From the NCBI GenBank assembly GCA_963933975.1, contig CAWVWE010000018.1, positions 1-40,115 on the forward strand: a stretch of DNA of 40,115 nucleotides, written 5' to 3'. Below the pieces are notes generated by a model. The model did no database searches. It had not been told where the DNA came from and saw only the letters and a program-made list of their open reading frames with translations. The position numbers and the translations under genes are program-made. Position 1 is the first letter of the stretch. Every line of letters begins with the position of its first letter. Positions 1 through 9,533 of this stretch are shown here, in pieces. The DNA is from UBA10364 sp905182675. Its GTDB lineage: Bacteria > Bacteroidota > Bacteroidia > Flavobacteriales > Schleiferiaceae.

Positions 1-503
1 TGAATCTTAATAAAATCTAGGTCACCGTCTTTATCAAAATCGGAGAATGTCCCAGAAGAAAACACTTGATCATTCCTCTTAGAAATTGCTGTGACATACG
101 TCCCAGCACCATAACTATTCCTGGAACCTGTGATATCGCAAGGTGGCGAAAACACATAGGAAGAGTCTGTGTCTCCTAAAACACTGATAAACTGAACGGA
201 TCGCACTGAAGCGTTTGTTGAAAGATTGGTGTACCGCACTGGTCCTGAAATTGCATTTCCAGGCACCAAAAACTTAATTTGAGTTGACGTGGAAGAAATG
301 ACAGTTGCTTGCGCCGAAGAGAGATCGAGATAACTATTTGCTAAGGAGCCAAATCCTGCCCCAACCATAGTAACTGTATCCCCTGGAATAACACTTGTTG
401 GAGTTAAACTCGTAATGGACAATGTTTGTCCATTAGATGTTATGTTTAGAAAGGTAATTAAGAGTGCTGTCGTCAGTGATCTGATAATGGTAGTATTTCC
501 CAT
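1..503 (-). CDS. Secreted IPT/TIG plus FG-GAP repeat protein, N-terminal part (runs off the left edge)
   Basis: An open frame on the minus strand starts at the ATG at 503-501 and continues past base 1, giving about 167 codons. The first residues form a signal peptide (hydrophobic stretch LTTALLITFLNI, then SNGQT as a likely cleavage site). Next comes an IPT/TIG-like segment (ITSLTPTSVIPGDTVTMVG, then GAGFGSLANSYLDL), as found near the N-terminus of many Bacteroidota surface proteins. At the truncated end the motif FSDFDKDGDLDFIKI is a typical FG-GAP/VCBS calcium-binding repeat. The rest of the protein, where a T9SS sorting domain would be expected, lies outside the window. It is divergent from the giant PKD protein, sharing a 137-base upstream region. 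Role inferred: secreted or surface-attached, possibly carbohydrate- or protein-binding. Confident in the gene and domains, not in the exact function. Confidence 0.85.
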   Translation of the reverse strand, partial: MGNTTIIRSLTTALLITFLNITSNGQTLSITSLTPTSVIPGDTVTMVGAGFGSLANSYLDLSSAQATVISSTSTQIKFLVPGNAISGPVRYTNLSTNASVRSVQFISVLGDTDSSYVFSPPCDITGSRNSYGAGTYVTAISKRNDQVFSSGTFSDFDKDGDLDFIKI

Positions 504-590
504 AGAAAAAACGCAAAAAATTCTTTTTAGTGAATGCAGCTTATTGTGCTTTAATAGTGATTACAAGGTCTTTAATGTCATAAGTATTTA

Positions 591-608
591 TTCACGCTTA
601 GACGTGAA
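591..608. promoter_or_regulatory. Palindrome TTCAC-N8-GTGAA in a divergent promoter region
   Basis: Arms TTCAC (591-595) and GTGAA (604-608) flank eight bases. It is followed by TCCA (610-613) and, 17 bases later, ATATTT (631-636) close to the start codon at 641. The same arrangement occurs at 9466-9511. It could be an operator, or an alternative sigma-factor promoter with its -35 part in the right arm; the sequence alone does not decide. Confidence 0.4.
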
Positions 609-640
609 ATCCATTAACCACGGGGACTGCATATTTAGGT

Positions 641-3600
641 ATGAACCGAATAGCGCGAATACTCTTTTTTTTTGGGGCCTTGTTCCTGTCTAACTTTGCA
701 TCAGGACAGGTTTATATTTCCGATTCAGCTGGGCTCTCTATGGGAGCTTCTGTGAGCTATTGTTCTGAAAGCCAATCTATTTTCGCTGTTACCACTACCT
801 CTGGGTATTACCGGAGCCTCGATTGGACTGCCAATTCAGGTGCCGTTACCATCCTTAAAAACTACAACAACGATTCCTCTAAGGTTCTAGTACAATGGGG
901 GACAATACCTGCAAGCCTTCAGTTTATTTTATTTGTAAACGACACTTTAAATGGCTTTTCGGACAGCATTTCTGTTAACGCTTTTAATCTTCCTAGCGTA
1001 ACATTAAACAATCCTTGGAGCTCAGTTGTCACTTGTCTTGGGAACGATACTGTCGTTTCTGGAGGTAGTCCTTCCGGAGGAACTTACACCATCGACGGCT
1101 ATCCCGGTGCGATAAGTAATGATACTATTTTAGATATTAGCAGCCTAGTAATCGGGGCCTACAATTTAGTATACACCTACACAGATTCTAACGGATGTAC
1201 CAATAGCGCAACACAAAATATATCTGTTGATGGAATAACGCTAATAGGAGGGAACACCAACATGTTTGTTTCAGAGATCTATGGATCTACCTCGAGTCTC
1301 CTCCTTCCAACTCAATATTTAAACAGCATTACTTATCCTGCATGTAGTCAATTGTCGGCTACTACTTTCGGTCTATCATTTACCTCTGCATTGAATCATC
1401 TTACGGGTGCTAGTTTAACGATTGACTGGGGCGATGGAGCTCAGACCTCAACGGTTTTAGCCGTTGGAAACAGCTATAATCACTTTTACGCAGCATCTGG
1501 AGTTTATCCTGTAACTGTGAATGTTTCTGATTCCACTGGATGTTCTATTACATCAAACTTCAATCTTTACTTCGGTTCGACACAGGTTCTTGGCCTTTCA
1601 ACACCGGGAAATACATCGCTTTGTTTCGAACCATATCAGGACAGTGTGTATTTCGATTTTACGATCCTAAACTGGGAGCAGGACCCGTCCAGCACATATT
1701 ACCAGTTCAGCTGTAACGACAGTTCTACGGCAAAAGTAGCATACTCACCCCTTGTAGTTAATGGTGCGGGAATTCATCCATGGTTAATCTTCAATCCCGT
1801 GGACAGTACCCTCTCTTATCGACATTGGTTTGAGTTTAGCTCGTGTGGTTTCAATACCATTTTGGGTGGACAATCCTACGATAATGTATTTGCCATCACC
1901 GCAACCAAACAATCTCCATGTATCGGATCTCAAAGTACTGCCGCTGTGGGGCCTATTGTCGTTTCACAATCACCGGAAGCACCATTGAATGGTGATACCA
2001 TAGCCTGTTTGAACGAATATGTAACGGTCTTTGATTCTATTTATAACGGAAGTAACATTATACCTACGACTGACGGAAATTTTATATGTGACACCAGCTT
2101 CACTAGGGTCTGGCTTGTTTATGATGAAAGTGGTAATCCCCTGACACCTGGTCCAACTACCTTTACTCTGGGTGCAGGATCTTCACTAGGTGACACCAAC
2201 ATATCGAGTAGCCTACCGAGTTACTGGACAGGAGGTAGTTATATTCTTTCACTCGCCTTCCACCAAACAGGGACATATAGAGTGCGAAAACTGCATGGCT
2301 TTTCCGGTACAGGATCGGCTCTCGCATGTGCCGTTGACACTCCGTCTCACTGGATTTGTGTCGATACCCTCTCTGGCATGACAATCACTCAGTACATCCC
2401 AGATACCGTTTGTCTAGATTCTCAATACGAAGTGGTCTTTCAACACGAAAGCTCCTTATGTTTTGACTCACTTACCTATCAAGTCAAAATATCATCGCTC
2501 GATGGGACTATTGTTGATACATCCTTCACGGATAAATTAAGCTCGAAGTTTATTACGATGACCTCGACTGGAACCTACACTATCGAGTATCTAAGTCCCA
2601 ATCCCTGTGGGATTAATAGTATCATTGACACGTTTGTAGTCATAGCCGAGCCCAACTATCTCTTTAATGCCGATAGTGAGATTTGTTCGGATACTCTGAT
2701 TTTAACTGTTGGGCAGGGGCCTCTTGACATTGGGATCATTGACCCTTATAGGCCCATTGACAGCACCTATTACACTATTACTCCAAGCAGCGGCTGGAGA
2801 TATTTAGGCCTCGACAGCAATGGATTCGATATTTTTGCCTTTGACAGTGTTGGAACCTTTGAAGTTGTCTATGAGTTCCACAATCAATGTGGATACAATA
2901 TAGACACGTTGAAAATCACCAACTATGATCTTCCAAATTCAGACTTTAGTCTATCCTTGAATCCTAATTGTGGCAAATTGTACTTTAGTGCAAGTGCCTT
3001 GGATTTATCTGGGATAAATTCCGATAATTGGTCTCTTTTTTCTGACTCTGGATCGGTTCAGGAATGGACAGACAGCAGTATCACGTCATTCGACGACTCT
3101 CTAAGCTCAACCTCTATATATGGACTGAGTTGGTATAAATTACAGCACATATCCGTATCGCCGTTTGGCTGTCGAGATACCACAGAGAAATTCTTCTTTG
3201 TAGCACCGACGCCAATAGTATCTTTTACTTTAGATACTAGTTCTTGCGATATTTGGAGCCCTTCTATCATGAATTCAAGTCAAGGGGACAGCTTGACCTA
3301 CTCTTGGAGCATCACTGCAATCGGAAACTCTTTTTCATTGGATTCAATTTCCGGTTTAACGGATTCCGTGCCTTACCTAGTCTTTAATCCCTTACGATAC
3401 CCACTACAAGATGAATCTTATCTATTAAAACTAACTGGTTATGGCCCCGATTCGTGTGATTATGTGTCTATTGATACGATTGTAATTCTTTCGAAGCCCT
3501 TGTCTCAATTCAACTTGGTGGATACCATTTGTTCAAATCAGTGGTATCCACTTTATGATTCGTCAATGAGTTATCACCAGATTAGCTCATTCCGTTGGTC

Positions 3601-6600
3601 AAGCCTGGACACCTCCGTTAGCTTCAGCGATACCGCTGCACAGAATACTAGTTTCAATGTGAATCAGGTAAATGATTCTATTCAAGAAATAGTTATTAAG
3701 CTGACCATTATGGGCGAATTCGGGTGTGAAGATTACTCATATGACACATTGTATGCGTTGCCATCTCCTCTCCTATTAATAGCTATGGATAGTATCGCTT
3801 GTGATAGTAGTGAGCTTAACCTTATTGGGCTTAACCTGACAAATCCTGTGAATTTCGGCGATTCTATTACATTCACGTGGGCCGTTACAAACTCCTTAAT
3901 AGGCACTACAGACACGCTTTATGGACAGCTCCCTAACTACGTTTTTACGAACGACACAACCTTCGCTATTCCCTACTACATATGGGTTGAAGCTCTTAAT
4001 ACACCAGGCTGTAATGACATCTACTTAGACACAGTTTTGATTCATCCAGATGTCGAAGTAGCTATTACTACAACCAATGGATTCTGCAGCCCACTCACAA
4101 TTGACACCTCCTTAGTAAGTGTTTTTGTAAACCAAAGTGCCACTAATCACTATGCGTGGATTACCGATCTCGATGGGGATACCCTATATGAAGGGTCTAA
4201 CCTTAATTACCTCTTGTCCACAGCTGGCGATACGGTCATAATTACCTATGAGATCAGTAGCGATTGGGGATGTAGTTCCGATCGGGACTCAGCGTTAATC
4301 TTTACCGTTAACCAAGGCAACCCTATCTCATACCCCGAAGCTATTTATGAAACCAATCAAGGTTGTTACACAGATACAGTCTGCGTTGGAGACACCGTAC
4401 AGTTTTACAGTACGTCAATTGCCCCAACAAACGGTAGCTTAATCACTATTTTGAATTGGGACTTTGGTAACAACGGAATAGTTGATGCGACAGGAGATAC
4501 CATTTCGTTTGTTTTTTCTCTGCCGGGTTGGAACAGCATCTTACTAGAAGCTCAAACACAGTCAGGCTGTGATGACGATACGTTAGGACAGATTTATGTG
4601 ATAGCAGCACCACAAGTAATCGTTGACTTGATAGACAATAGCATTTGTGCACCTGCCGTTCCAGATTATACACATAGTGATATCGGATTTTATGATAGTC
4701 TGCGCTTCGATCTTTACCTTTTGAGTGATACTGGCTCCATGATTTTGATACAGAGCTGGACAAGCGCCCCAACGCTACCAATGCTGAATCCAAGCTATGA
4801 TATGGATGATGTCTATGTACTGAGAAAAACACTACTAAGTTGTTGTCAAAGCATATATGATCAAGACACTATCATACTTAAAACACCTCCCGTTGCCAAC
4901 TTTTATGCGTTGCCTGACGTAGGCTGCTCTAATTTAGATGTATCACTCGTTTTAGACGGGCAAATAACGGGAGAAGCTGATAGCGCCTATATTGATTGGG
5001 GCGACGGAAACGCGAATGGATGGATGCAACAACTTGTTCCAGGCCCAAATGGTTTCGAGTTATCATGGCAACAGCCCTTACATAACTTTACCTACACGGG
5101 CACTGGAGACACCACTTACACTATCACCCTTAGTGTGTTCAATGAGTGCGGAGACAGCTCAATAACGAAAGATGTTACTCTGACCAGCGGGAGTATTTCT
5201 GCAGCTTTCATCGCTTCAGATCTCACGGGATGTGAACCGCTAACAGTTACTTTCACAAGTCTAGCCTTCAACTATGACAATATCGGTTGGTGTTTGGATT
5301 ACGATCCCATTACAAAAACTTGTGATTCAGCCGTAAGTATATCTCCAAATCCTCAGTACACTTATGATACAAATGGCACTTACTACGTTGCTCATTTTGC
5401 AAGCAATGAATGTGGTACAGATACCACTGTTCAAGTCATTGATGTATACCCAAATGTAGCTGCTGACTTTCAAAGTAACAACTTCGTTTGCGGGAACGAT
5501 ACGGTATACTTTAATAATACCAGCTACTCTAACAACGGTGTCATTATTGGATACAAATGGATGTTTGGGGACGGTGATTCCTCATTTACAACTAATGCGG
5601 CCCATGTATTTGACACAGGAGGCGTCTATAGTGTTACGCTCTACACCTACTCTACTACTGGCTGTGTGTCTTCTATTACCAAGGACATCACCATTCACCC
5701 AACTCCCGATGTGAGTATAACTGGGGGGGCTGTATGTCTTGGAGATACATCTATATTCACTAATATTACTAGCGTTTCTGGTGGAACTATAGCCGGAATA
5801 CTCTGGGATTTTGGAGATAGTAATACATCTGCCCTATCCTCTCCCTCTCACCTGTATCAATTCGATGGTTTTTATACGGTGACCTTAAAGGTTACTAGCG
5901 ACTTTGGCTGTATTGACACTGCTAAAACTTTTGTTTTAGTGAATCCCAATCCAGTGTCAGCATTCACAGCTGTTATGATTCAAGGTGATAGTTGTAATGT
6001 CCCACAGACCTATGATTTTATAAATTCAACACAATACGGTGTATCCTTTGAATGGGACTTCGACGCGGCATCGTTCCCAGGAATCTATACCTCTACTTTA
6101 AACAGTCCTACTTTCACCTTCACTAAGGCTAGAAATTATACAGTCTCATTAATAAGTGAAACTGCTTTCGGTTGTATTGATTCCACGTCAAGACAAATTC
6201 AAGTAAATGGATCATTAGGTATTCCTCCAGCCATCAGCCAATCTGGCTGTATTCCCTTATCCGTAGGATATGTTGATACGAGTGCTGTTTCTAATGGTGT
6301 AGACAGCATTGTACAAGTAGTCTGGTCAATGGGAGATGGAACAACATTTGCCAATTTCTCTCCGCCTTTTGGATATTCATATGTTTACAATTTACCCGGT
6401 ACCTACTCTGTATACGCCACTGTTACCACTGCAAATGGATGTGTTACCCAAAATGCTCCAGTACTAATGTTTGCAACACAAAATCCTATAGCGCAATTTT
6501 CAAATGATACCAATGGGGTGTTGGGAATGTATTTCGAAAACTTATCGCTACCGATTGACTCGTCTTACGAGTACTATTGGACATTTAGCGACGGGCAACA

Positions 6601-7069
6601 AAGTTTTGATATTAGTCCAACCATGATCTTTGATCCTAGCTTAAGTGCCTTAGATAGCATGGAAATCTGTCTGCTGGTAACCAGTCCAGATAATTGTATT
6701 GACTCTATTTGTAAGCGTATTTGGGTGTGGCAGTCATCCCTTTTTGTACCAAATGCCATGGCGCCAGAACAAGTCTTTTCGAATGACGATCAATACTTCT
6801 TGCCAAAAGGATTTGGTTTAGCTGCCTATGAGCTAAGGATTTATGATAAATGGGGTAATGAGGTTTTCTTTAGCGACTCGATCTCTTCAACTTACTATTC
6901 ACCAGCAGTAGGATGGGATGGAAACGATCAACGAACAGGTAAGCCCGCACCTATGGGCGTTTATGCTTGGAATATAAGGGCAACATTCAGAGATGGAACA
7001 CGGTGGACAGGACATCTAAACACTAACGGCAGACGCTTAACGTACGGCACCTTAACTTTACTCCGATGA
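641..7069 (+). CDS. Giant secreted PKD-repeat protein with gliding-type (CHU, type B) T9SS sorting domain
   Basis: 2142 residues. It begins with a signal peptide (IARILFFFGALFLSNFASGQ) that ends at the usual A/G-Q boundary. The body is rich in Ser, Thr and Asp and contains many Ig/PKD-like repeats. Clear PKD cores of the WDFGDG type occur near residues 261 (IDWGDG), 1271, 1451, 1640 (WMFGDGDS), 1720 (WDFGDS), 1804, 1894 (WSMGDG) and 1979. From about residue 2032 to the end is a gliding-associated C-terminal domain (FVPNAMAPE, ELRIYDKWGNEVFF, GWDGNDQRTGKPAPMGVYAW), the type B signal for T9SS export and cell-surface attachment. Family knowledge: such proteins (SprB is the model) are adhesins or structural surface proteins. 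The stop overlaps the following PorP/SprF-like gene, which suggests a dedicated export partner. The start at 641 is the only one that keeps the signal peptide. Confidence 0.93.
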   Translation: MNRIARILFFFGALFLSNFASGQVYISDSAGLSMGASVSYCSESQSIFAVTTTSGYYRSLDWTANSGAVTILKNYNNDSSKVLVQWGTIPASLQFILFVNDTLNGFSDSISVNAFNLPSVTLNNPWSSVVTCLGNDTVVSGGSPSGGTYTIDGYPGAISNDTILDISSLVIGAYNLVYTYTDSNGCTNSATQNISVDGITLIGGNTNMFVSEIYGSTSSLLLPTQYLNSITYPACSQLSATTFGLSFTSALNHLTGASLTIDWGDGAQTSTVLAVGNSYNHFYAASGVYPVTVNVSDSTGCSITSNFNLYFGSTQVLGLSTPGNTSLCFEPYQDSVYFDFTILNWEQDPSSTYYQFSCNDSSTAKVAYSPLVVNGAGIHPWLIFNPVDSTLSYRHWFEFSSCGFNTILGGQSYDNVFAITATKQSPCIGSQSTAAVGPIVVSQSPEAPLNGDTIACLNEYVTVFDSIYNGSNIIPTTDGNFICDTSFTRVWLVYDESGNPLTPGPTTFTLGAGSSLGDTNISSSLPSYWTGGSYILSLAFHQTGTYRVRKLHGFSGTGSALACAVDTPSHWICVDTLSGMTITQYIPDTVCLDSQYEVVFQHESSLCFDSLTYQVKISSLDGTIVDTSFTDKLSSKFITMTSTGTYTIEYLSPNPCGINSIIDTFVVIAEPNYLFNADSEICSDTLILTVGQGPLDIGIIDPYRPIDSTYYTITPSSGWRYLGLDSNGFDIFAFDSVGTFEVVYEFHNQCGYNIDTLKITNYDLPNSDFSLSLNPNCGKLYFSASALDLSGINSDNWSLFSDSGSVQEWTDSSITSFDDSLSSTSIYGLSWYKLQHISVSPFGCRDTTEKFFFVAPTPIVSFTLDTSSCDIWSPSIMNSSQGDSLTYSWSITAIGNSFSLDSISGLTDSVPYLVFNPLRYPLQDESYLLKLTGYGPDSCDYVSIDTIVILSKPLSQFNLVDTICSNQWYPLYDSSMSYHQISSFRWSSLDTSVSFSDTAAQNTSFNVNQVNDSIQEIVIKLTIMGEFGCEDYSYDTLYALPSPLLLIAMDSIACDSSELNLIGLNLTNPVNFGDSITFTWAVTNSLIGTTDTLYGQLPNYVFTNDTTFAIPYYIWVEALNTPGCNDIYLDTVLIHPDVEVAITTTNGFCSPLTIDTSLVSVFVNQSATNHYAWITDLDGDTLYEGSNLNYLLSTAGDTVIITYEISSDWGCSSDRDSALIFTVNQGNPISYPEAIYETNQGCYTDTVCVGDTVQFYSTSIAPTNGSLITILNWDFGNNGIVDATGDTISFVFSLPGWNSILLEAQTQSGCDDDTLGQIYVIAAPQVIVDLIDNSICAPAVPDYTHSDIGFYDSLRFDLYLLSDTGSMILIQSWTSAPTLPMLNPSYDMDDVYVLRKTLLSCCQSIYDQDTIILKTPPVANFYALPDVGCSNLDVSLVLDGQITGEADSAYIDWGDGNANGWMQQLVPGPNGFELSWQQPLHNFTYTGTGDTTYTITLSVFNECGDSSITKDVTLTSGSISAAFIASDLTGCEPLTVTFTSLAFNYDNIGWCLDYDPITKTCDSAVSISPNPQYTYDTNGTYYVAHFASNECGTDTTVQVIDVYPNVAADFQSNNFVCGNDTVYFNNTSYSNNGVIIGYKWMFGDGDSSFTTNAAHVFDTGGVYSVTLYTYSTTGCVSSITKDITIHPTPDVSITGGAVCLGDTSIFTNITSVSGGTIAGILWDFGDSNTSALSSPSHLYQFDGFYTVTLKVTSDFGCIDTAKTFVLVNPNPVSAFTAVMIQGDSCNVPQTYDFINSTQYGVSFEWDFDAASFPGIYTSTLNSPTFTFTKARNYTVSLISETAFGCIDSTSRQIQVNGSLGIPPAISQSGCIPLSVGYVDTSAVSNGVDSIVQVVWSMGDGTTFANFSPPFGYSYVYNLPGTYSVYATVTTANGCVTQNAPVLMFATQNPIAQFSNDTNGVLGMYFENLSLPIDSSYEYYWTFSDGQQSFDISPTMIFDPSLSALDSMEICLLVTSPDNCIDSICKRIWVWQSSLFVPNAMAPEQVFSNDDQYFLPKGFGLAAYELRIYDKWGNEVFFSDSISSTYYSPAVGWDGNDQRTGKPAPMGVYAWNIRATFRDGTRWTGHLNTNGRRLTYGTLTLLR

Positions 7070-8241
7070 TAATAAAGAGATGGCTAATAGTCCTATTATT
7101 GTTGTTTTCGAGCATCCAGAGTAAGGCCCAAGACATTACTTCTGGACTGTTCGAATCAAATCCACTTGCGTTTAATCCAGCAAATGCAATACCTGGATAT
7201 AATGAATGGGTATTCATGACTAATAGCCGTCAACAATGGTGGAACCTGCCTGGGACTGCCTTACTATCCCCTGCTTATAACGTCCATAGAGCTAGTATAA
7301 TAGCACCCCTTTTCAGTAAGTATGAGAAGGGGTTGGGCACAGGGATTAATTGGACCAGGGTCAATAGTGGAGAAGGGAATTTAGCTATGAATGAATGTAC
7401 CATATCCAATGCTGCTAGATTTAGTGGTAAAATGAGACGCTCTAGTTACAGTGGTGCTGCAGGAGTAGGTATCGGAATCAGGCAGTATAGCCTCGACTGG
7501 TCTCAATTAACTTTTTCTTCTCAAATAGATCCTTTTCGTGGAGCTATATTCAATAGTCCCAATGTAAATCCTCAATTTCCTAATAGTTCTATTAGTGTCA
7601 ATGGTAATGCAGGAGTTAGAATTGCCTACACACACCAAACAAGACGTAAGAGCATTTACGGATTTAAGGCAGGTATTGCCGGGTTCCATCTTAATTCACC
7701 GGCCATTTCTTTCTTCAATGAAACTAGTCGGTTACATCCAAGGTATGTGGCGCATGCTTCAATAGTCTATATGCCAAAAAATAAGCGTGGGCTATTCAGT
7801 AAATCGTTTGCAAATTATTTCAATCTATCTTATATCGCTCAATACCAAGGTCCCTTGAGCACCCATGAAACAAGAATTGGAACAAGTGTGAACGGCATAC
7901 TCAACTTTTATGGTGGAGTAAGAAGGAAAACCTTCGTAACCACAGCAACAAAGATGGATGCTTCCTATTGGTCTGTACAATTAAATTTGAATCACGTTAT
8001 AATATCAGCGGGTTACGAATTCACTATTTCAGAACTCAACCAAACAAGGACGAAAGGAACGTCAGAAATAGGTTTAATTATTCCTCTAAAAATCATTAAT
8101 GATCTTTTAGCTAACAAGCGAAGCGAACCTTGCTATGCTGATTACATATTAACGCATAGCGACTTTAGGTCTGTAGAACAATTTAACACCAAAACATCGT
8201 TTTGGGGGAAAGAGTTTACTCCCGTTTCATTCATTTTTTAA
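7066..8241 (+). CDS. PorP/SprF-family outer-membrane protein
   Basis: 391 residues with a signal peptide (RWLIVLLLLFSSIQSKAQ, cleavage before D). The mature N-terminus, with the pattern LFESNPLAFNPANAIPGYNEW and WWNLPG, followed by alternating beta-strand segments, matches the PorP/SprF family of outer-membrane barrels in the T9SS. Its ATG overlaps the TGA of the giant PKD protein (ATGA at 7066-7069), so translation is probably coupled. In Flavobacterium johnsoniae SprF is needed to secrete its neighbour SprB; the same gene order here suggests that this copy is specific for the upstream cargo, while the second copy at 24764 belongs with gldKLMN. It is longer than many family members (about 300-350 residues) and the middle diverges, so the family call is good but the cargo assignment is inference. 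Confidence 0.85.
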   Translation: MIIKRWLIVLLLLFSSIQSKAQDITSGLFESNPLAFNPANAIPGYNEWVFMTNSRQQWWNLPGTALLSPAYNVHRASIIAPLFSKYEKGLGTGINWTRVNSGEGNLAMNECTISNAARFSGKMRRSSYSGAAGVGIGIRQYSLDWSQLTFSSQIDPFRGAIFNSPNVNPQFPNSSISVNGNAGVRIAYTHQTRRKSIYGFKAGIAGFHLNSPAISFFNETSRLHPRYVAHASIVYMPKNKRGLFSKSFANYFNLSYIAQYQGPLSTHETRIGTSVNGILNFYGGVRRKTFVTTATKMDASYWSVQLNLNHVIISAGYEFTISELNQTRTKGTSEIGLIIPLKIINDLLANKRSEPCYADYILTHSDFRSVEQFNTKTSFWGKEFTPVSFIF

Positions 8242-8466
8242 GCTTAAAGACCATCCGCCCTGCGTTTGGGTTATGTTTAGATATGCAAAATGAGCGACCA
8301 TCGGAAAGCATCAAATCGGCGAATACATTTAGGGGTCCTACTAAAAAGTTGAGTTTGAACAGGGACCAGTAAATTTTGGAAGACCTAAAGTTTCTTAAAA
8401 CAGGTAATCATGCTTACCACAATACTTTTATAACGCGCTTGTCTATGGAGAATGTCACTCCTTAGC

Positions 8467-9366
8467 TTATTTCAAGGACAGGGTTATCCCTAAGCCCAAG
8501 ACCGATTTTAATTGCCACGCATCAATAGCATCATTATCCCGAATAAATTGATAATTAGCATTAACGCTAAACCATCTATCCAGCTTGTAATAGGCAATAA
8601 ATTCACCACGTACATCCAATGCTGGATTATCATTCAAGTAATTATAAAAGAAATCCGTTCTGAGTAAAATCCTTAAAGAACCAAAATAAATCTTATTAAA
8701 GGTTAACGTAGCATTTGCTCCACCTTGAAATAGCGAGCTTGAAGTGCTGTCAATACCAAATGCACCGCTCTCGCGTATAGCTGAATCTAAAATAATTGTA
8801 GTTTTGGATCCAATAGGCGCACAGTAGAGGCTCCAACTTTTAAACTTATTACTTATTGCACCCAAAGAAACTTGAGCATACAAGGGTGAGGCAATTCTAC
8901 TAATCATATTGGTTTTTACAGTGTCGCCGTTTTCATAACCCGGCATGATTTGAGAGTTCAACTCTATTTGCGTTGAGATACGAGCCCATCTTTTGTCACC
9001 AATTCCACCTCGTGCAAAATTTCCTACATATTGTATGTTATCAATCGTCTTACTAGTTATCTGATCTTGATTATTTAAACCATAATTCAACATCATTAGA
9101 TGGCTTGATGTGGTATTCTCGGTTTTAATCTTAAACTGCTCCCTGAGCATTACAGTTCCGTTTAAGTTGCTTTTTCCTCCCTGTGTCCAGTTATCAAGGT
9201 TAGCCCACATAAAATTAAAATTGTACAGTCCTCTTCGATCTATTTCCATAGTTTTAGTAGAGTCTGAATGCATTTTGGTATATGTTTCAGTTGAATCTGC
9301 TTGAGCGAATGAGATTAATGGCACAGTGATTGAAAAAACGTAAATGAAGTATTTAAAGTTATTCAT
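8467..9366 (-). CDS. DUF3078 family outer-membrane beta-barrel protein
   Basis: 299 residues with a signal peptide ending in VPLISFAQ. The mature part contains NFMWANLDNWTQGGKSNLNG, a motif characteristic of DUF3078 proteins, then repeated amphipathic strands with aromatic ends (YAQVSLGAI, FFYNYLND, FIAYYKLDRWFSVNANYQF) that finish in a strand reading LGLGITLSLK at the C-terminus, as for outer-membrane barrels. No enzymatic motif is visible. The function of the family is unknown. It is convergent with the PorP/SprF-like gene and divergent from the broken gene at 9534, with a T-rich leader directly before its ATG. Confidence 0.85.
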   Translation of the reverse strand: MNNFKYFIYVFSITVPLISFAQADSTETYTKMHSDSTKTMEIDRRGLYNFNFMWANLDNWTQGGKSNLNGTVMLREQFKIKTENTTSSHLMMLNYGLNNQDQITSKTIDNIQYVGNFARGGIGDKRWARISTQIELNSQIMPGYENGDTVKTNMISRIASPLYAQVSLGAISNKFKSWSLYCAPIGSKTTIILDSAIRESGAFGIDSTSSSLFQGGANATLTFNKIYFGSLRILLRTDFFYNYLNDNPALDVRGEFIAYYKLDRWFSVNANYQFIRDNDAIDAWQLKSVLGLGITLSLK

Positions 9367-9406
9367 AACTTAATTTTTTTTTAAATTCTTTAAGAAAAAC
9401 TAATAT

Positions 9407-9455
9407 AAAAAATGCACCTAAAAGAGTCACTATCATTAAGTTTTTTACTCCTTAG
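9407..9455 (+). repeat. Decayed duplicate of the gene start at 9521-9571
   Basis: This stretch aligns with the leader and first signal-peptide codons of the next gene (9521-9571). Both start with AAAAAATG. They then share ACTATC-ATT/AAT-AGTTTTTTACTC followed by a TAG trinucleotide; 23 of the last 27 positions agree. The upstream copy has lost its ATG and two bases, so it no longer encodes a protein. It looks like a tandem duplication of a promoter-leader-signal-peptide unit whose first copy has decayed. Confidence 0.6.
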
Positions 9456-9465
9456 ATCGTAGTAT

Positions 9466-9483
9466 TTCACCCTTGAGCGTGAA
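9466..9483. promoter_or_regulatory. Second copy of the TTCAC-N8-GTGAA palindrome
   Basis: TTCAC (9466-9470) and GTGAA (9479-9483) are separated by eight bases, as at 591-608. TCCA follows at 9485-9488 and ATATTT at 9506-9511, again exactly 17 bases after TCCA. ATATTTG is also close to the Bacteroidota -7 element, so the site may combine a -35-like element with a -7 element for the gene at 9534. Confidence 0.4.
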
Positions 9484-9533
9484 GTCCAACGCACAAGATT
9501 GCTCGATATTTGAATGAATCAAAAAATGTACAC

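Noticed and set aside
415..693. 92-codon plus-strand open frame at the left end
   Set aside because: It lies antisense to the start of the FG-GAP protein and across its promoter region, and overlaps the signal peptide of the PKD protein; its composition is not protein-like.
4446..4832. 128-codon minus-strand open frame inside the PKD protein gene
   Set aside because: Antisense shadow of a long repeat-rich gene; no domain, leader or promoter.
641..7069. Long-range internal DNA repeats suggestive of recent expansion in the PKD gene
   Set aside because: The protein repeats are diverged; I saw no long identical DNA repeats.
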